Source: Comamonadaceae bacterium (GTDB lineage Bacteria; Pseudomonadota; Gammaproteobacteria; Burkholderiales; Burkholderiaceae_C). From it: a stretch of 5,030 nt of DNA. The stretch covers positions 1 to 5,030 of the forward strand of contig CANGML010000150.1 of assembly GCA_947454585.1 (NCBI GenBank), written 5' to 3'. The notes beneath the pieces were generated by a model that worked only from the letters and a program-made list of their open reading frames with translations, was not told the origin of the DNA and did no database searches. A program made the translations under genes and the position numbers. How positions within the stretch are numbered: position 1 is the stretch's first letter; each line of letters begins with the position of its first letter. Positions 1-5,030 of the stretch are shown piece by piece.

Positions 1-67
1 CGCCGGCGGCGCGTGCAGCCTTGACGGCCACGTTGAGCATGGGGTGTACAGAAGAAGAGGACGACAT
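1..67 (-). CDS. suhB: Inositol-1-monophosphatase family protein SuhB, N-terminal fragment
   Basis: Only the first 22 codons are present; the gene runs off the left edge. The minus strand from the ATG at 67 reads MSSSSSVHPMLNVAVKAARAAG. From HPMLN onward this closely matches the start of E. coli SuhB (MHPMLNIAVRAARKAG as recalled), so the identification is good despite the short length. The family hydrolyses inositol 1-phosphate using Mg2+; in E. coli SuhB also binds RNA polymerase/Nus factors in rRNA antitermination. The metal-binding motifs lie outside the window and cannot be checked. E. coli starts at the Met just before HPM; here that codon is GTA (Val), so the start is placed at 67, giving a Ser-rich five-residue extension. 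The second ATG (40-38) would remove the conserved HP. No strong Shine-Dalgarno is seen. It is divergent from trmJ, as in E. coli. Confidence 0.85.
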   Translation of the reverse strand, partial: MSSSSSVHPMLNVAVKAARAAG

Positions 68-171
68 AAATTTTGTGAAGAGCTGACTCAAAACGAGCCA
101 AAGATGAACGCCCGGCGATGCGGGCGGCGACAATGGCGCAGATTTTACGCGCTAAGACAGCTTCAACGCCC
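68..171. promoter_or_regulatory. Divergent suhB/trmJ intergenic region
   Basis: These 104 bases must hold the 5' signals of both suhB (minus) and trmJ (plus). On the minus strand a TAAAAT (147-142) resembles a -10 box and would give a suhB leader of roughly 65-70 nt, but no good -35 lies 16-18 bases upstream, so it is a weak candidate. I found no convincing sigma-70 promoter facing trmJ. Neither gene has a strong Shine-Dalgarno. The in-frame ATGs at 118 and 133 could extend TrmJ but fall in this region and are not favoured. Confidence 0.35.
109..126. repeat. Small GC-rich hairpin in the suhB/trmJ intergenic region
   Basis: CGCCCG (109-114) and CGGGCG (121-126) form a perfect 6-bp inverted repeat around a 6-base loop. 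If suhB is transcribed from the TAAAAT candidate at 147-142, this hairpin lies in its 5' leader; on the plus strand it would lie upstream of trmJ. There is no T-run beside it, so it is not an intrinsic terminator. Its function is unknown and it could be chance in GC-rich DNA. Confidence 0.4.
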
Positions 172-912
172 ATGAAAACCCGCTTCATTCTTTTAAACAC
201 CAGCCACGCCGGCAATGTGGGGGCCACCGCTCGTGCCATGAAGGTGATGGGCTTCACCGATTTGGTGCTCGTTGCGCCTCGCTGGGACAACGTGCTGCGT
301 CGCGAAGAAACCATCCAGCGCGCCAGCGGTGCCTTGGATGTGCTGGCCAATGCCCGCATCGTGGCAACCCTGGATGAAGCCATCGACGGTCTGCACCACC
401 TGTGCGCCACCGCCATGACGCCGCGTGACTTTGGCCCCCCGACCCTAGAGCCACGGCCGCACTTTGCAGCGCTTGCCGCCGAGCACCGCCACGATGCTGA
501 CTTTGGGGTGGGCTTTTTGTTTGGTTCGGAGCGCTTTGGTATGCGCAACGAGGATGTCTATCGCTGCCATACCTGTTTGAGCATTCCCACCGACCCCAAA
601 TTCGGCTCTCTGAATTTGGCTGCTGCGGTGCAAGTGTTGGCCTACGACTGGCGACAGGCCTTGGGTGGTTTTGCCTCCCTGCAAACATCCCCTGTACCCA
701 CGCCATTGGCGGATGCCCAACAGCTTGCGGGCTTGCTCGATCATTGGCAGCAGTCCTTGACGGCGATTGGTTTTCTGGACCCTGAAGCCCCCAAAAAACT
801 CATGCCTCGTTTGAACCAGCTGTTCAACCGCGCGCAGGTGACACAAGAGGAAATCCACATCTTGCGTGGCATCGCTAAGGCGATGTCGCAGTCCGTACAA
901 AAAGATGCCTGA
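172..912 (+). CDS. trmJ: tRNA (cytidine/uridine-32-2'-O-)methyltransferase TrmJ
   Basis: TrmJ is a SAM-dependent SPOUT-class enzyme that 2'-O-methylates C32/U32 in the anticodon loop of tRNAs and works as a homodimer. With the start at 172 the protein is 246 residues, the same length as E. coli TrmJ. The N-terminal [19 protein letters not shown] (10-28) carries Arg21, equivalent to catalytic Arg23 of E. coli. The trefoil-knot SAM-binding motifs follow: [12 protein letters not shown] (117-128) and [19 protein letters not shown] (137-155). The C-terminal part (about 180-246, [13 protein letters not shown]...EEIHILRGI) matches the family's helical extension. The frame is open from ATG 118, adding 18 residues, but conservation starts at 172. 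Its stop TGA overlaps the cysE start by one base, implying coupled expression. In E. coli the same divergent suhB-trmJ pair is seen. Confidence 0.95.
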   Translation: MKTRFILLNTSHAGNVGATARAMKVMGFTDLVLVAPRWDNVLRREETIQRASGALDVLANARIVATLDEAIDGLHHLCATAMTPRDFGPPTLEPRPHFAALAAEHRHDADFGVGFLFGSERFGMRNEDVYRCHTCLSIPTDPKFGSLNLAAAVQVLAYDWRQALGGFASLQTSPVPTPLADAQQLAGLLDHWQQSLTAIGFLDPEAPKKLMPRLNQLFNRAQVTQEEIHILRGIAKAMSQSVQKDA

Positions 913-1706
913 TGGGCAACGATAATCCAGTCACTATGTTTTCACGCCTACGCTCTGATGTTCAATGCATTTTGGATCGCGATCCCGCCGCACGAAGCCG
1001 CTGGGAAGTGCTGACCTGCTACCCCGGCTTGCATGCCGTGGTGTTACACCGCGTGGCGCATGGCTGCTGGAATTTGGGCTTCAAGTGGCTGGGCCGGTTC
1101 ATCTCCAACGTCTCGCGTTGGTTCACGGGCATTGAAATTCACCCCGCTGCCAAGATTGGCGAGCGCGTGTTCTTTGACCACGCCATGGGCGTGGTGGTGG
1201 GCGAAACGGCAGAGATTGGCGATGGTTGCACCATCTACCAAGGTGTGACTCTGGGGGGGACATCGCTGTACAAAGGCGAAAAGCGCCACCCCACCTTGGG
1301 CAACGATGTGGTGATTGGTGCAGGCGCCAAAGTGTTGGGCGGCTTCACCGTGGGTGATGGCGCCCGCGTGGGCAGCAATGCGGTGGTGACCAAGCCGGTG
1401 CCGGCTGGTGCCACGGCGGTGGGCAACCCCGCTCGCATCATTCAAGCCCAGACCGATGTACAGCGCGAAGCGGCAGCATCGAAGATGGGTTTTTCAGCCT
1501 ATGGCGTCACGCAAAACGATGACCCCGTGAGCCAAGCCATGCGCGGGTTGATTGACAACGCTGCCTCGCAAGAGCACCAAATTGCGTTGTTGTGGCAGGC
1601 CATCGAAGCGCTTTCCACGGCACAAGCCAAACCTGATTGCGTGCCTGAAGACGCTGCGCGTCGCGAGCATTTCGAGGCCGCACGAATCAATCAACTGCTG
1701 GACTGA
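912..1706 (+). CDS. cysE: Serine O-acetyltransferase
   Basis: CysE transfers acetyl from acetyl-CoA to L-serine, giving O-acetylserine, the committed step of cysteine synthesis in the cytoplasm. The 264 residues have a helical N-terminal part ([20 protein letters not shown], 31-50) and a left-handed beta-helix of hexapeptide repeats (about 74-178). Visible active-site elements are Glu75 (Asp in enterobacteria, Glu also in Bacillus-type enzymes), Asp89-His90 in the [11 protein letters not shown] motif, QGVTLGGT (110-117) and the His126-Pro loop. After GNPARII (171-177) comes an 85-residue helical tail ending NQLLD. It lacks the C-terminal Ile that in E. coli CysE inserts into the CysK active site. 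The ATG at 912 overlaps the trmJ stop (TGATG). An alternative start at 936 ([10 protein letters not shown]) would give 256 residues and fits where homologues usually begin; neither has a good Shine-Dalgarno. Confidence 0.95.
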   Translation: MGNDNPVTMFSRLRSDVQCILDRDPAARSRWEVLTCYPGLHAVVLHRVAHGCWNLGFKWLGRFISNVSRWFTGIEIHPAAKIGERVFFDHAMGVVVGETAEIGDGCTIYQGVTLGGTSLYKGEKRHPTLGNDVVIGAGAKVLGGFTVGDGARVGSNAVVTKPVPAGATAVGNPARIIQAQTDVQREAAASKMGFSAYGVTQNDDPVSQAMRGLIDNAASQEHQIALLWQAIEALSTAQAKPDCVPEDAARREHFEAARINQLLD

Positions 1707-2107
1707 TGATGCAATTTTTGAATATATATCCCAAACGGATTTTGGCGACCTTGAATGCGGCCAATGCGTTTGAAGGGCAGTTCACCTTTGATTTGGAACA
1801 GTATGGGCTGATCACCAGCGATGTGGTGTGTGAAGTCACGTTGACCGAAGACCAGGTGATGCCTGGGCAGTGGAAAATTTGGGTGAAGCCCTTGTTTGAC
1901 ATCGAGATGCCGCACTTTGAGAGGTTTGTCGACACCCTGAACCACTATGTGTTTGAGGTTTTGCAATTCATGCCCAATCGCACTGCCATAGGCAAAGATT
2001 TGCCTATGGTGAAACTGTTTTTCAGCGACATCTATTTCGACATGTCAGGCACCGAGCCTGTGGTGATGCGGATCGAAGCCAAGCCGTCCACACCTAAAAA
2101 AATCTAA
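1706..2107 (+). CDS. Conserved or orphan hypothetical protein, 133 residues
   Basis: I do not recognise this family. The ATG at 1706 overlaps the cysE stop by one base; a second ATG follows immediately (1709), so the protein is 133 or 132 residues. It has no signal peptide, membrane span or cysteine-rich motif; the only Cys is Cys42. The sequence is a mix of beta-like stretches (FEGQFTFDL, VVCEVTLTED, WKIWVKPLFDIEM) and one likely helix (HFERFVDTLNHYVFEVLQFM, 70-89), ending VVMRIEAKPSTPKKI. It looks like a small soluble globular alpha/beta protein. The reading frame is supported by its exact fit between cysE and mogA and by codon choice without strain, but the DNA is visibly more AT-rich than the flanking genes (for example 1716-1732), which may mean later acquisition. 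It occupies the place where iscR follows cysE in some proteobacteria, but shows no helix-turn-helix or the three Cys of IscR, so it is not IscR. Confidence 0.75.
   Translation: MMQFLNIYPKRILATLNAANAFEGQFTFDLEQYGLITSDVVCEVTLTEDQVMPGQWKIWVKPLFDIEMPHFERFVDTLNHYVFEVLQFMPNRTAIGKDLPMVKLFFSDIYFDMSGTEPVVMRIEAKPSTPKKI
1986..2009. repeat. 24-bp near-perfect palindrome inside the hypothetical ORF
   Basis: CCATAGGCAAA (1986-1996) and TTTGCCTATGG (1999-2009) are exact reverse complements, 11 bases each, separated by two bases (GA). As RNA it would form a 10-bp stem with an AGAT tetraloop; as DNA it has operator-like dyad symmetry. It encodes residues 94-101 of the 133-residue protein and lies about 100 bases before its stop codon. 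The nearest T-run (2018-2022) starts eight bases beyond the stem, so it is not a standard intrinsic terminator. Confidence 0.8.
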
Positions 2108-2119
2108 GCGGTCATCGGG

Positions 2120-2740
2120 TCACACGCGTTTCGATTTCACCGCAGTCTTGGGCCGCCAACCCTTGCAAAAATCATCGCGTGTTTCCATGTAAGGGCCGCC
2201 GATCAAATCAATGCAATACGGCACGGCTGCAAAGATGCCGTCCACCTGTTGCTTGCCTTGGGCATCTTTCAAACCGCCCAAGGTTTCTTGGATGGACTTG
2301 GGCTGACCGGGCAAGTTGATGATGAGGCTGTTGTCGCGAACCACGGCCACTTGGCGTGACAGGATGGCAGTGGGCACAAACTTCAAGCTCACTTGCCGCA
2401 TTTGCTCGCCAAAGCCGGGCATTTCTTTGTGTGCCACAGCCAGCGTCGCCTCTGGGGTGACATCACGTAGGGCAGGGCCTGTACCACCGGTGGTGAGTAC
2501 CAAGTGACAACCCGCATCCACCAGTTCAATCAGGGTTTGGCTGATGGTGGCTTGCTCGTCAGGGATGAGACGCGCCACGTAGTGAATCGGGTTGTACAAG
2601 GCGTGGCCCAACCAGTCGCGCAGGGCAGGGAGCCCTTTGTCTTCGTAGGTGCCGCTGGATGCACGGTCACTGATGGAGACGATGCCGATCTTGAGGGTGT
2701 CGCAACGGTCATCGGGGGTGGGCAAGTTGGCGTCTGTCAT
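2120..2740 (-). CDS. mogA: Molybdopterin adenylyltransferase
   Basis: MogA adenylates molybdopterin (MPT + ATP gives MPT-AMP), the step before MoeA inserts molybdate in molybdenum cofactor synthesis; it acts in the cytoplasm as a trimer. The 206-residue protein matches E. coli MogA (195 residues) along its length: KIGIVSISDRASSGTYEDKG (17-36), RLIPDEQ (57-63) with Asp61 equivalent to E. coli Asp49, TTGGTGPALRDVTPE (83-97) with Asp93 equivalent to catalytic Asp82, EMPGFGEQMRQVSLKFVPTAILSRQ (106-130), LPGQPKSIQE (143-152), and VPYCIDLIGGPYMET (173-187). It has about 12 extra residues at the N-terminus and a short basic C-terminus. Its ATG overlaps the darP stop (ATGA, 2740-2737), so it is probably translated by coupling from darP. 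Its stop lies 12 bases from the stop of the convergent hypothetical ORF. No other cofactor gene is in the window. Confidence 0.96.
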   Translation of the reverse strand: MTDANLPTPDDRCDTLKIGIVSISDRASSGTYEDKGLPALRDWLGHALYNPIHYVARLIPDEQATISQTLIELVDAGCHLVLTTGGTGPALRDVTPEATLAVAHKEMPGFGEQMRQVSLKFVPTAILSRQVAVVRDNSLIINLPGQPKSIQETLGGLKDAQGKQQVDGIFAAVPYCIDLIGGPYMETRDDFCKGWRPKTAVKSKRV

Positions 2741-3411
2741 GGCTTGTAAGCGTCTTCGTCTTCTTCTGGCGTGTGCAGCACATCGTCAGCCAAGTTGAGT
2801 TGTTCTTTGATGAGCTGAAATATGTCTCGGTAGGAACGGCTTTGGCGCGGCAACAAACCCTTGGCAATGTCGGCCTTTGTGGTGACGTCGTCTTTGCGCG
2901 CTTGGCGCACCAGCGCGCGCAGCTGCTGGCTGTCGGTGCTGGGGTACTCGTTCATCCAGTCTTGCAACGCCGAGTCTTCCGCCATCAGTCGGTCGCGCCA
3001 GCTTTCGGCCAAGTGCAGGGCCAAGGTGTCTTTGGTGCTGCCCATGCGTTGCTCGTTGAGCGCGTCTTTGACGGCGTCGACGGCGTCTTCGCTGAGCTTG
3101 CGCATGAGCTTGCCCACATATTGCATTTGCCTGCGCTTGCCTTCAAAGTTGGTGATGCGGCGCGCTTCAACCAAGGCCTCACGCAGTTGGTCAGTGATGT
3201 GGCCTTGGGCGCTGAGACGTTCCATTAACTCGCTGCGCAGGGTGAGCAGCTCGACGCCCAAGTCTTGGCGGTCGTCGCTGTCTTTTTTGCGGTCGGTGCG
3301 GCTCAGGCCTTCGGTGCCTTTGAGTTCGGCTTTGAGTTCGAGGTCGAGTTCGCTGCCTTCGGCCACAAATTGACCGCGGACAAAGTAACCTTTTTTGGGT
3401 TTACGTGACAT
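2737..3411 (-). CDS. darP: Ribosome-associated protein DarP/YjgA (DUF615 family)
   Basis: DarP (formerly YjgA) is a small protein that binds late 50S ribosomal precursors; in E. coli it supports 50S maturation. The family signatures are visible: EGKRRQMQYVGKLMR (90-104), SQQLRALVRQARKD (161-174) and SRSYRDIFQLIKE (191-203). The protein is 224 residues against about 183 in E. coli; the extra length is a charged N-terminal segment (MSRKPKKGYFVRGQFVAEGSELDLELKAEL) that I associate with Comamonadaceae versions and an acidic tail (HTPEEDEDAYKP). It is rich in charged helices and has no membrane segment. The start at 3411 has an AGAAGG Shine-Dalgarno 11 bases upstream. It is the first gene of a two-gene unit with mogA (4-base overlap) and is divergent from pmbA. 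Confidence 0.93.
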   Translation of the reverse strand: MSRKPKKGYFVRGQFVAEGSELDLELKAELKGTEGLSRTDRKKDSDDRQDLGVELLTLRSELMERLSAQGHITDQLREALVEARRITNFEGKRRQMQYVGKLMRKLSEDAVDAVKDALNEQRMGSTKDTLALHLAESWRDRLMAEDSALQDWMNEYPSTDSQQLRALVRQARKDDVTTKADIAKGLLPRQSRSYRDIFQLIKEQLNLADDVLHTPEEDEDAYKP

Positions 3412-3422
3412 AAATGGGGGAG

Positions 3423-3428
3423 CCTTCT
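3423..3428 (-). promoter_or_regulatory. Shine-Dalgarno of darP
   Basis: On the minus strand AGAAGG (3428-3423) lies 11 bases before the darP ATG at 3411. The spacing is slightly long but this is the only purine-rich match in the short leader. It supports the start at 3411. Confidence 0.5.
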
Positions 3429-3438
3429 ATCTGACAAG

Positions 3439-3445
3439 TATCATA
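3439..3445. promoter_or_regulatory. Candidate symmetric (bidirectional) -10 element between darP and pmbA
   Basis: TATCATA reads as TATCAT on the plus strand and TATGAT on the minus strand, both close to the sigma-70 -10 consensus TATAAT. Facing darP it would start transcription near 3433, giving a leader of about 20 nt that contains the AGAAGG ribosome site. Facing pmbA it would start near 3451, leaving only a few bases before the ATG at 3455. No good -35 is seen at the right distance on either side, so the call rests on the -10 and on the fact that the divergent spacer is only 43 bases. Confidence 0.4.
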
Positions 3446-3454
3446 GCCGCCGAT

Positions 3455-4843
3455 ATGACCAAAGCCTCTCAAAACCAAGCCTCCCCTCACACACCTGCCC
3501 AAGGTTTCAGCTACAGCCGCGAACACTTTGAGTCGCTGGTCGACGCCGCCTTGCTGCACGCCAAAAAGCTCGGCGCCACCGACGCAGGGGCGGATGCCTC
3601 TGAGGGCTGTGGTTTGAGCGTGTCGGTGCGCAAAGGTGAGTTGGAAAACGTGGAGCGCAACCGCGACAAATCCTTGGGTGTGACGGTGTACCTGGGCCAC
3701 CGCCGCGGCAATGCCAGCACCTCTGACTTCTCGCAGGCGGCGATTGAACGCACCGTGCAAGCCGCCTACGACATTGCCCGCTTCACCGCCGAAGACCCTG
3801 TGGCGGGGTTGCCCGATGAAAAAGACATCGCCCAGCACCACCCTGATTTGGATTTGTTCCACCCTTGGAATATCACCAGCGCAGACGCTGCCACGCTCGC
3901 CCTGCGCTGCGAAGCCGCAGCCATGCAAACCGACAAGCGCATCACCAACAGCGAAGGCGCGGCCGTGTCGGCGCAGCAAAGCCATTTTTTCAGCGCCCAC
4001 ACCCACGGTTTTCGTGGCGGCTATGCCAGCTCGCGCCACACCATCTCGGTCGCACCTATCGCAGGCAAGGGCGACGGCATGCAGCGCGATGCTTGGTACA
4101 GCTCCATGCGCGACGCCCAAGCGCTGGCCTCCCCAGAGGCGGTGGGGCGCTATGCCGCTGAGCGTGCCTTGAGCCGTTTGAAGTCGCGCAAGATTGCCAC
4201 GGTGGAATGCCCTGTGTTGTTTGAGTCCCCTGTCGCTGCGGGTTTGTTAGGGGCTTTTGTGCAAGCGGTGAGTGGCGGGGCCTTGTATCGCAAGAGCACG
4301 TTCTTACTCGACGCCTTAGGCACCAAGGTGTTCCCCAAACACATCGATATTTCTGAGGATCCGTTTGTCATGCGCGGCAAAGGCAGTTCGCCGTTTGACG
4401 ATGAGGGTGTGACCACCCGTGCCCGTCGCGTGGTGGATGCCGGTAGGGTTGAAGGTTACTTTCTGAGTAGTTACACCGCACGCAAACTGGGCATGTCCAC
4501 CACCGGCAACTCGGGGGGCTCGCACAACTTGGTCATGTCCTCACGCTTGACCCAGCCCACAGACGACTTAGACGCCATGTTGCAAAAGCTGGGCACGGGT
4601 CTGTTCGTGATTGAGTTGATGGGCCAGGGCGTGAACTACGTCACGGGCGATTACTCACGCGGCGCGAGCGGGTTCTGGGTCGAAAACGGGCGCATTGCCT
4701 ACCCCGTGCAAGAAATCACCATCGCGGGCAATATGAAAGACATGTTCCTAGGCATTGAGGCCATGGGTTCAGATGTTTACACCATGGGGGCCAAGACCAT
4801 GGGGTCGGTGTTGATCAACCGCATGAAGGTGGCGGGCAGTTAA
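3455..4843 (+). CDS. pmbA: Metalloprotease PmbA/TldE
   Basis: PmbA (TldE) is the subunit that pairs with TldD to form a cytoplasmic protease; in E. coli the pair matures microcin B17 and degrades the CcdA antitoxin, and it can process other modified peptides. From ATG 3455 the protein is 462 residues (E. coli about 450). Family regions seen are ASEGCGLSVSVRKGELENVERNRDK (48-72), GVTVYLGHRRGNASTSDF (75-92), ITNSEGAA (163-170), VLFESPVAAGLLGAFVQAVSGGALYRKSTFL (254-284), GVTTRARRVVDAGRVEGYFLSSYTARKLG (318-346), GNSGGSHNL (351-359) and GASGFWVENGRIAYPVQEITIAGNM (403-427). It lacks the HExxxH zinc motif of TldD, as expected for TldE. TldD is not in this window. An in-frame ATG at 3395 would overlap darP coding and adds unconserved residues, so 3455 is preferred; there is no Shine-Dalgarno before it. 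Confidence 0.95.
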   Translation: MTKASQNQASPHTPAQGFSYSREHFESLVDAALLHAKKLGATDAGADASEGCGLSVSVRKGELENVERNRDKSLGVTVYLGHRRGNASTSDFSQAAIERTVQAAYDIARFTAEDPVAGLPDEKDIAQHHPDLDLFHPWNITSADAATLALRCEAAAMQTDKRITNSEGAAVSAQQSHFFSAHTHGFRGGYASSRHTISVAPIAGKGDGMQRDAWYSSMRDAQALASPEAVGRYAAERALSRLKSRKIATVECPVLFESPVAAGLLGAFVQAVSGGALYRKSTFLLDALGTKVFPKHIDISEDPFVMRGKGSSPFDDEGVTTRARRVVDAGRVEGYFLSSYTARKLGMSTTGNSGGSHNLVMSSRLTQPTDDLDAMLQKLGTGLFVIELMGQGVNYVTGDYSRGASGFWVENGRIAYPVQEITIAGNMKDMFLGIEAMGSDVYTMGAKTMGSVLINRMKVAGS

Positions 4844-4853
4844 GCTTTTTTGC

Positions 4854-5010
4854 TCGCTGCGTTTTTGGTTCTGTAGCTTGGGTTTGCGCGAATGCGGCGT
4901 GGCGTAACTGCCCTAGGCTCCTCTTCGCTGCGCTCAGAATGTCGCTACGGGCAGTCACGCCACACCGCATTCGCTTTAGGCATGCTGCATAAGCTTTGTC
5001 GCTGCGCTCA
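4854..5010 (+). repeat. Short spaced repeats with TCGCTGCG core
   Basis: TCGCTGCG occurs at 4854-4861, 4925-4932 and 4999-5006; the last two extend to the identical 12-mer TCGCTGCGCTCA (4925-4936, 4999-5010). Start-to-start spacing is 71 and 74 bases. A related TCGCTACG sits at 4942-4949. The first and last copies are each preceded by TAAGCTTT (4841-4848, which includes the pmbA stop codon, and 4990-4997). A 9-base version also occurs by chance inside darP (3229-3237), so the core alone is not strong evidence. Confidence 0.55.
4888..4974. repeat. Large imperfect inverted repeat (26-base arms)
   Basis: The left arm (4888-4913, starting GCGAATGCGG and ending ACTGCCC) pairs with the right arm (4949-4974, starting GGGCAGT and ending CCGCATTCGC) at 24 of 26 positions. 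The mismatches are 4898 C/4964 A and 4906 A/4956 C. The stem can extend by TAG/CTA (4914-4916 with 4945-4947) past one bulged base at 4948. The loop contains a TCGCTGCGCTCA motif. No T-run follows either arm, so it is not a standard terminator. It resembles a REP/BIME-like or other dispersed intergenic palindrome; family membership is inferred. Confidence 0.85.
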
Positions 5011-5014
5011 AAGC
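4993..5014. repeat. Small hairpin around the last TCGCTGCG copy
   Basis: GCTTTG (4993-4998) and CAAAGC (5009-5014) form a perfect 6-bp stem with the loop TCGCTGCGCT. The CAAAG arm can alternatively pair with CTTTG at 5020-5024 (6-base loop). Role unknown. Confidence 0.45.
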
Positions 5015-5030
5015 GGTGACTTTGAACGTA

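Larger units (their letters stand above)
4844..5030. other. Non-coding region after pmbA
   Basis: No credible ORF or tRNA is seen in these 187 bases up to the window edge. Two T-runs (4846-4851 and 4862-4866) lie just after the pmbA stop, but no strong stem precedes them, so an intrinsic terminator is not clear. The region is dominated by the inverted repeat and short repeats listed separately. Confidence 0.6.

Noticed and set aside
118..171. N-terminal extension of TrmJ from the ATG at 118
   Set aside because: The start at 172 gives exactly the usual 246-residue length and begins right before conserved sequence; the extra 18 residues are not recognisable and cover the intergenic hairpin.
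254..900. Minus-strand open frames (150 and 151 codons) opposite trmJ
   Set aside because: Antisense to a full-length conserved TrmJ; no motif or plausible ribosome site.
2091..2122. Possible intrinsic terminator for mogA (seven-A run at 2096-2102, a U-run on the minus strand)
   Set aside because: No stable stem precedes the run; the bases between contain a TGACC direct repeat rather than an inverted one.
2109..2716. 11-base direct repeat CGGTCATCGGG at 2109-2119 and 2706-2716, near both ends of mogA
   Set aside because: Too short and without other boundary features; the second copy is inside the mogA N-terminal coding region, so no insertion element is implied.
2773..3373. Two overlapping plus-strand open frames (151 and 170 codons) opposite darP
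   Set aside because: Low-complexity Ser/Arg/Leu or Val/Gln-rich translations antisense to a clear darP; typical shadow frames.
3401..4120. 239-codon open frame on the minus strand opposite pmbA
   Set aside because: It lies wholly within well-conserved pmbA and darP start sequence, its translation is Gly/Ala/Val/His-rich with no family resemblance, and such antisense frames are common in GC-rich genes.
4832..4866. Possible intrinsic terminator just after pmbA (T-runs at 4846-4851 and 4862-4866)
   Set aside because: Only a 4-bp GCAG/CTGC pairing with a 17-base loop can be drawn; too weak to call.

Overview
The window looks like core chromosome of a betaproteobacterium, most likely Burkholderiales, family Comamonadaceae (Limnohabitans/Rhodoferax-like). 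The basis is GC-rich coding DNA, protein sequences that read like that family's versions of TrmJ, CysE, DarP and TldE/PmbA, and the gene order pmbA facing away from darP-mogA. The placement comes from recalled protein families and synteny, not from a search.

Layout, left to right. (1) Positions 1-67, minus strand: the first 22 codons of suhB (inositol monophosphatase family), cut by the window edge. (2) Positions 68-171: a divergent intergenic region with a GC-rich hairpin. (3) Positions 172-2107, plus strand: a tight three-gene run of trmJ (tRNA Cm32/Um32 methyltransferase), cysE (serine O-acetyltransferase) and an unrecognised 133-residue ORF. Both junctions are one-base TGATG overlaps. (4) Positions 2120-3411, minus strand: darP (yjgA) then mogA, joined by an ATGA overlap and converging on the trmJ-cysE run across a 12-base gap. 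(5) Positions 3412-3454: a very short divergent spacer with a symmetric -10-like heptamer. (6) Positions 3455-4843, plus strand: pmbA (tldE). (7) Positions 4844-5030: no gene, but an 87-bp imperfect inverted repeat and several copies of a short TCGCTGCG motif.

The genes are housekeeping functions: rRNA/ribosome-linked (suhB, darP), tRNA modification (trmJ), cysteine synthesis (cysE), molybdenum cofactor synthesis (mogA) and peptide maturation/proteolysis (pmbA). In other proteobacteria suhB-trmJ-(cysE) leads into iscR and the Fe-S cluster operon. Here cysE is followed by an unknown small ORF and then by the convergent mogA, so the isc genes do not follow in this window.

No new enzymatic or defence system is visible. 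The items most worth a second look are non-coding or unexplained: the large inverted repeat after pmbA, whose two mismatches both become G-U pairs on the minus-strand RNA; the 24-bp near-perfect palindrome inside the unknown ORF; the unknown ORF itself; and the symmetric -10 between darP and pmbA.
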